DNA of 42,226 nt from Patescibacteria group bacterium (lineage in GTDB: Bacteria; Patescibacteriota; Patescibacteriia; Buchananbacterales; UBA6539). The stretch's first letter is position 1. Each line of letters begins with the position of its first letter. The notes under the pieces are model-generated. The model was not told the DNA's origin and ran no database searches. It was given only the letters and a program-made list of their open reading frames with translations. The stretch lies in NCBI GenBank assembly GCA_028688055.1, contig JAQTYZ010000003.1, positions 130,752 to 172,977 of the forward strand, read 5' to 3'. This document shows positions 37,803 through 42,226 of the stretch, one piece after another. Made by a program: the position numbers and the translations under genes.

Positions 37803-37909
37803 TGCCTGTCTTAGACGGATGAGACCCGCTTCATATTTTGTTCAATAACGAGCGAAATCTGCGGCGGTTTTTTTTACGCTTGAATGTCTTAGGTCGAGAG
37901 TATTAGCCA

Positions 37910-37938
37910 TTGACTTTTTGGGTTAATTTAACTAATAT
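37910..37938 (+). promoter_or_regulatory. sigma70-type promoter for the HAD gene
   Basis: TTGACT-N17-TAATAT. Confidence 0.75.
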
Positions 37939-37951
37939 TTGGCTAGTAAAT

Positions 37952-37979
37952 GGAGGGAACGGTTCCTTCTATTTTTTAG
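37952..37979 (+). promoter_or_regulatory. terminator-like leader hairpin upstream of HAD gene
   Basis: GGAGGGA-ACGGT-TCCTTCT followed by ATTTTTTAG. Confidence 0.5.
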
Positions 37980-38012
37980 TTTCGTGATAATTAGGACTAC
38001 GGAGGTGATCGC

Positions 38013-38855
38013 ATGGGCGAACGTTTATTTGTGCCAGGAACGCAGATCGAGATTGTCAACAGAGACGTCGAGCTTGGGCGTTTCAAGTACGGCCTATTCG
38101 ACTTCGACGGGACCTTAAGTTGTCTGCGTCAGGGTTGGCAGGACATTATGGCACCGGTCATGGTTGAGGCGATTTGCGGCGACACGACGCCGACGCAAGA
38201 TATCCGCGACGAGGTTGAGAGAGTAATTGGTGAAACCACGGGCATCCAAACCATCTACCAGATGCAGGTGCTTGAGAGAATGGTTCGCGCTCACGCGCTG
38301 GTGCCGGAAGACAAGATTCTTGATCCCGCCGGCTACAAGGCAATCTACAACGATCGATTGATGGTGCCGGTACGTCATCGTATCGAGTGTCTAAATGTCG
38401 GTACATTATCTGTCGAACAAGTAACGGTGCGCGGATCAATCGACTTTGTGAAGCGCTTGCGGGAGCGGGGACTTCAACTTTACGTCTTCAGCGGCACGGA
38501 CCGCGAAGATGTCCGTAACGAGGCGGCACAAATTGGCGCGTCCCAGTACTTTAATGAAATCTGGGGCGCGATTCCCGATCTTGATGGCTACTCAAAGGAC
38601 AAGGTTATCAAGGCGATTCTTGCCGAGCACCATCTGTGTGGAACCGAAGTGCTTGTCTGCGGCGACGGCCCGGTCGAAATAAAGAACGGCGAAGAAAATG
38701 GTTGTGTAACCTTGGGCGTCTGCTCGAACGAGCAGGCGGGCTTCGGCTGGGATTTTGAGAAGCGCGATCGCCTGATCAAGGCTGGCGCGGATATGCTCGT
38801 TGCCGATTTTGGCGAGCTTCCAGCCCTAATGACTTATCTCTTCCCGCTGAGCTAG
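38013..38855 (+). CDS. HAD superfamily hydrolase (phosphatase)
   Basis: GLFDFDGTLSCLRQGW, LYVFSGTDREDV, DGYSKDKVIKAIL, VLVCGDGPVEIKNGEENG. Confidence 0.9.
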   Translation: MGERLFVPGTQIEIVNRDVELGRFKYGLFDFDGTLSCLRQGWQDIMAPVMVEAICGDTTPTQDIRDEVERVIGETTGIQTIYQMQVLERMVRAHALVPEDKILDPAGYKAIYNDRLMVPVRHRIECLNVGTLSVEQVTVRGSIDFVKRLRERGLQLYVFSGTDREDVRNEAAQIGASQYFNEIWGAIPDLDGYSKDKVIKAILAEHHLCGTEVLVCGDGPVEIKNGEENGCVTLGVCSNEQAGFGWDFEKRDRLIKAGADMLVADFGELPALMTYLFPLS

Positions 38856-38887
38856 CTCAAGTCTGTATTGACCTTTTTGTATTTACG

Positions 38888-38933
38888 CCCGATTCGCGCC
38901 TTAGTTAAAGGATTGCGACTCGGGTTTTTTTTT
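38888..38933 (+). terminator. rho-independent terminator after HAD gene
   Basis: CCCGATTCGC...GCGACTCGGG followed by TTTTTTTTT. Confidence 0.8.
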
Positions 38934-38942
38934 ACGCTTGAT

Positions 38943-38951
38943 TGTGATAAA
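38943..38951 (+). promoter_or_regulatory. extended -10 promoter TGTGATAAA
   Basis: Ends 8 nt before ATG 38960. Confidence 0.45.
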
Positions 38952-38959
38952 ATTAGCCC

Positions 38960-41900
38960 ATGGAAATTAATCTCAAGACTTTGAATGAGGAGCAAAAGCG
39001 GGCCGTTATCCACGATAAAGGGCCGCTTTTGATAGTAGCTGGCGCCGGGACTGGCAAAACCACGGTGATTACGCAGCGGATTGGTTATTTAATTGAACAG
39101 GAAAAAGTAAAACCGGATGATATTTTAGCTTTAACTTTTACTGACAAGGCCGCTGGTGAAATGGAAGAGCGAGTGGATCAACTTTTGCCTTATGGGTATA
39201 TTGATTTATGGATTTTGACTTTTCACTCCTTTGCCGAAAAGATTTTGCATCAGCACGGTTTAGAAATTGGTATTCCTAATGATTTTAAATTATTAAATCA
39301 AACGGAACAGTGGATGTTGGTTCGTCAAAATTTAGATTTATTTAAGCTGGATTATTATCAGCCGTTGGGCAATCCGACTAAATTTATTCACGCGTTAGTA
39401 AAACTTTTTTCGCGAGCCAAAGATGAAGTGGTTGAGCCAGCTGATTATTTAAAATATGCTCAAGATTTAAAATTAAATTTAGACGCTAACGATTTTGTCA
39501 AAGATTATTTTGACGCCGACCAAATTAAAGCAATGTCGGCGAAAGAAAAAAAAGAATTGATCGCGCAGGAAATTAAAAAGACTGAAGAAATCGCGAACGC
39601 TTTTCATATTTATCAACAATTATTACTCGACAATAATGCCTTGGATTTTGGCGATCTGATCAATTATTGTTTAAAATTATTTAAAACCCGACCGGCGATC
39701 CTGGCCAAGTATCGTGAAAAGTTTAAATATATTTTAGTTGATGAATTTCAGGATACTAATTACGCCCAGTACGAATTAGTAAAATTATTAAGTGAACCGC
39801 GGCGGAATATTACGGTGGTTGGTGATGACGATCAGTCAATTTATAAGTTTCGCGGAGCATCAATATCAAACATCTTAGAATTTAAAAAAGATTTTGCGGA
39901 GGCCGCGGAAGTTTTTTTGGTCAAAAATTATCGTTCCACCCAATCGATTTTAGATTTGTCCTATAAATTTATTGAGCAAAATAACCCGTATCGGTTGGAA
40001 GTAAAATTGGCGGCCCAAACAAAAACGGGGAAACTGACGAAAAAATTAATTTCACAAAATAAAACCAAAGGCGTGATTGAGCATTTGGCTTACGACACCG
40101 CCGAGGATGAAGTTAGGGGAGTGCTAAAAAAAATTGATGAGCTGAAAAAAGGCGATCCCGAAACGACCTGGAATGATTTTGCAATTTTAGCCAGAACTAA
40201 TGACGTTGCTAATGTTTTTTCGTTCGCGCTTAGTCAGACCCAAATCCCTCATCGTTTTATGGCCTCCAAAGGTCTTTACACTAAAAATATTATTTTAGAT
40301 GTTTTGGCCTATTTACGTTTATTGGATAACTATCATGAGAGTACGGCCGTTTATCGAATTTTGAAATGTCCGGTGGTCGGTTTAAGTGATAAAACGATTG
40401 TTCAATTAAACTATTGGGCTAAGCGCAAGGGCTATTCACTGTTTATGGTTTTGCAAAATCCGGAGGTTTTGAGGCAGTTTGACGCCGAAGCAGTTAAAAA
40501 AATTCAGCAATTTTTGGGTTACGTTTCCAAACATTCGGTGCTGGCGCGCGATAAGTCAGTCTCGGAAGTTTTACTGAATTTTTTGGAAGCTAGCGGCTAT
40601 TCAAAATATTTGGCGGAACATGAGAGTGTTGAGACTTTGGCGTCGATAAATTATTTAAATCAATTTTATCGACGCTTAAGCCAGTTTGAGCATTCGAGCC
40701 CTAACTCAACGGTTAAAGACTTTTTAGATTTTATTGATTTAGAACTTGAAGCTGGTGAAACCGGATCGTTAGATCAGGATTTGGATGAAGGGCCAGAAGC
40801 GGTTAAAATTATGACCGCTCATGCCGCCAAGGGGTTGGAATTTAAATATGTTTTTATTGTTAATCTAGTTGATCGTCGCTTTCCGACCGATGATCGCGGT
40901 GACGCGATTTCGCTGCCGGACAAATTAGTCAAGGAAATCCTACCGGAAGGTGATATTCATTTGTCGGAAGAGCGCCGGTTGTTTTATGTGGCAATGACGC
41001 GAGCAAAACTTGGATTATTTTTTACCAGCGCCCAAGATTATGGTGGAGCCAGAAAAAAGAAAATTTCTAGATTTTTAGCCGAATTAGCCGAACAAGGTTT
41101 TAAACTAAGTGATGATGGCAAAAAAGAAGAACGTCAGTTAGCAAAAGTTGAAGCTCAGGACAGTAAGAATCGACCGATTGTTTCGGCTGATATTCTTTAC
41201 CTGTTACCAAAAAAGTTTTCTTACAGCCAGTTGAGGGCATTTTCAACCTGTCCTTATCATTATTGGCTGGAATATATTTTAAAAATCCCTCAGCCGGGTA
41301 AAAACTTTTTTTCTTTTGGCAGTTCACTCCACCTCACCTTGCAAGAATTTTTTAAATTGGTTATTGAGCGCGCGTCGGTTGGCCAACCTGATCTATTCGG
41401 TGAGTCAAAAAAAAATGAATCTAAGCCATTAGTGACCTTTAACGAGTTAATTGATATTTATCAACGCAGCTGGATCGATGACTGGTATCATAATCGGCGT
41501 GAACATGATGAGTATAAAGAAAATGGCAAAGCCGCCTTAAAAAATTTTTATGCCAAATATCAAAAAACTTTGCCGGTGCCTAAATATTTAGAAACCATGT
41601 TTACCTTAAAGCTAAAAGATGGCAACCATTTTTATGAGTTGGTCGGAAAAATCGACCGCGTCGATCCGGTCGCTGGCGGTGTGGAAATTGTTGATTATAA
41701 AACTGGCCGTGGTAAGACGGAAGAAACCTTGGATGCTGGTGATAAGCGTCAACTCTTAACTTACAAAATGGCCGCGGAACAACAATTTAATGAAAAAGTT
41801 AAAAAATTAATTTATTATTATTTGGAGGATGATCGAGAAGTACCGTTTGTCGGTACCGACAAGGAAGTTGAAAATGTACGCCAGTGGATTATAACAACAA

Positions 41901-41980
41901 TTAAAGAAATTTTGGCGACACCATTTCCCTTAAAGCCGTCAGATTGTACCTGCCTAAAAACAGACTGGAGCAATGTGTAA
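38960..41980 (+). CDS. UvrD/PcrA-like helicase with C-terminal PD-(D/E)XK (RecB/AddB-like) nuclease domain
   Basis: LNEEQKRAVIHDKGPLLIVAGAGTGKTTVITQRI, LVDEFQDTNYAQYEL, VGDDDQSIYKFRGA, TAHAAKGLEFKYVFIVNL; C-terminal FSTCPYHYWLEY...GKIDRVDPVAGGVEIVDYKTGRGK...QLLTYKMA. Confidence 0.94.
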   Translation: MEINLKTLNEEQKRAVIHDKGPLLIVAGAGTGKTTVITQRIGYLIEQEKVKPDDILALTFTDKAAGEMEERVDQLLPYGYIDLWILTFHSFAEKILHQHGLEIGIPNDFKLLNQTEQWMLVRQNLDLFKLDYYQPLGNPTKFIHALVKLFSRAKDEVVEPADYLKYAQDLKLNLDANDFVKDYFDADQIKAMSAKEKKELIAQEIKKTEEIANAFHIYQQLLLDNNALDFGDLINYCLKLFKTRPAILAKYREKFKYILVDEFQDTNYAQYELVKLLSEPRRNITVVGDDDQSIYKFRGASISNILEFKKDFAEAAEVFLVKNYRSTQSILDLSYKFIEQNNPYRLEVKLAAQTKTGKLTKKLISQNKTKGVIEHLAYDTAEDEVRGVLKKIDELKKGDPETTWNDFAILARTNDVANVFSFALSQTQIPHRFMASKGLYTKNIILDVLAYLRLLDNYHESTAVYRILKCPVVGLSDKTIVQLNYWAKRKGYSLFMVLQNPEVLRQFDAEAVKKIQQFLGYVSKHSVLARDKSVSEVLLNFLEASGYSKYLAEHESVETLASINYLNQFYRRLSQFEHSSPNSTVKDFLDFIDLELEAGETGSLDQDLDEGPEAVKIMTAHAAKGLEFKYVFIVNLVDRRFPTDDRGDAISLPDKLVKEILPEGDIHLSEERRLFYVAMTRAKLGLFFTSAQDYGGARKKKISRFLAELAEQGFKLSDDGKKEERQLAKVEAQDSKNRPIVSADILYLLPKKFSYSQLRAFSTCPYHYWLEYILKIPQPGKNFFSFGSSLHLTLQEFFKLVIERASVGQPDLFGESKKNESKPLVTFNELIDIYQRSWIDDWYHNRREHDEYKENGKAALKNFYAKYQKTLPVPKYLETMFTLKLKDGNHFYELVGKIDRVDPVAGGVEIVDYKTGRGKTEETLDAGDKRQLLTYKMAAEQQFNEKVKKLIYYYLEDDREVPFVGTDKEVENVRQWIITTIKEILATPFPLKPSDCTCLKTDWSNV

Positions 41981-41981
41981 T

Positions 41982-42226
41982 ATGACTTTTACCAAGGTTA
42001 ATGATTTGTTGGGCAAGAGCTTAAAAAAGGCCGGGATCAAAAGGCAAGTTAATGAGGCTAAAATTTTAGAAGACTTTTTTGTTTTGACTAAAAAAATTTA
42101 AGGTCCAGAGGTTGACCGTAAACTTAAACCGCTTTATATCAAAGAGGGTACCTTACAGATTGCATGCCTCTCGACTGTTTTGGCGGAAAGGCTGAAAAAT
42201 CAAGAAGATGAGATAATCAAAGCTCT
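41982..42226 (+). pseudogene. DUF721/DciA-like protein interrupted by an in-frame TAA, 3' end outside window
   Basis: MTFTKVNDLLGKSLKKAGIKRQVNEAKILEDFFVLTKKI-[TAA 42099-42101]-GPEVDRKLKPLYIKEGTLQIACLSTVLAERLKNQEDEIIKA, same frame open to the window edge. Confidence 0.65.

Noticed and set aside
41955-41990. Frameshift joining helicase to the downstream DUF721-like ORF
   Set aside because: The downstream ORF has its own ATG and family-like start (MTFTKVNDLLGKSLKKAGI); overlap is normal gene packing.
1-42226. tRNA/rRNA genes, CRISPR arrays, transposases, phage genes
   Set aside because: None seen by eye: intergenic gaps are short, no regularly spaced repeats, and no recombinase or phage ORFs in the translations. 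A tRNAscan/Infernal run would be decisive.

Overview
The window is 42.2 kb of a compact, AT-rich, almost entirely + strand bacterial genome. Gene content and style suggest a Candidate Phyla Radiation/Patescibacteria-type organism; this is inference, as no marker phylogeny was possible. Recognisable content: short-form inorganic pyrophosphatase, pterin-4a-carbinolamine dehydratase, CcdA-like and thioredoxin-like redox proteins, glpX-type FBPase plus class II aldolase, an ABC exporter, a stand-alone riboflavin kinase domain, an EamA transporter, a type IV pilus operon (CheY-like regulator, pilB, pilC, several prepilins, a PilM chimera, a pilin), PfpI/glutaredoxin/TlpA-like proteins, uvrB, uvrA, uvrC, a queuosine-precursor transporter, rsmI, metG, cvpA, tatD, a NYN-domain protein, pyrE, pyrF, a HAD phosphatase and a UvrD-like helicase-nuclease. 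The main finding is that genes fall into two expression classes. The AT-rich + strand background genes often have an extended -10 (TGNTATAAT) only 6-12 nt before ATG, implying leaderless or near-leaderless mRNAs. A second, visibly more GC-rich class, including all three minus-strand genes, has TTGAC[A/T]-N17-(-10) promoters, 45-75 nt structured leaders, and mostly strong Shine-Dalgarno sites. Other observations: a PilM with a PilN-like INLLP/TM segment and a C-terminal SH3 domain; an unlisted 39-aa ORF with two CxCx8CC SEC-C-like motifs; two genes cut by single in-frame stops near the window edges; a UvrC lacking the HhH region; terminator-like leader hairpins before pyrE and the HAD gene; and a short direct repeat bracketing the HAD cassette.
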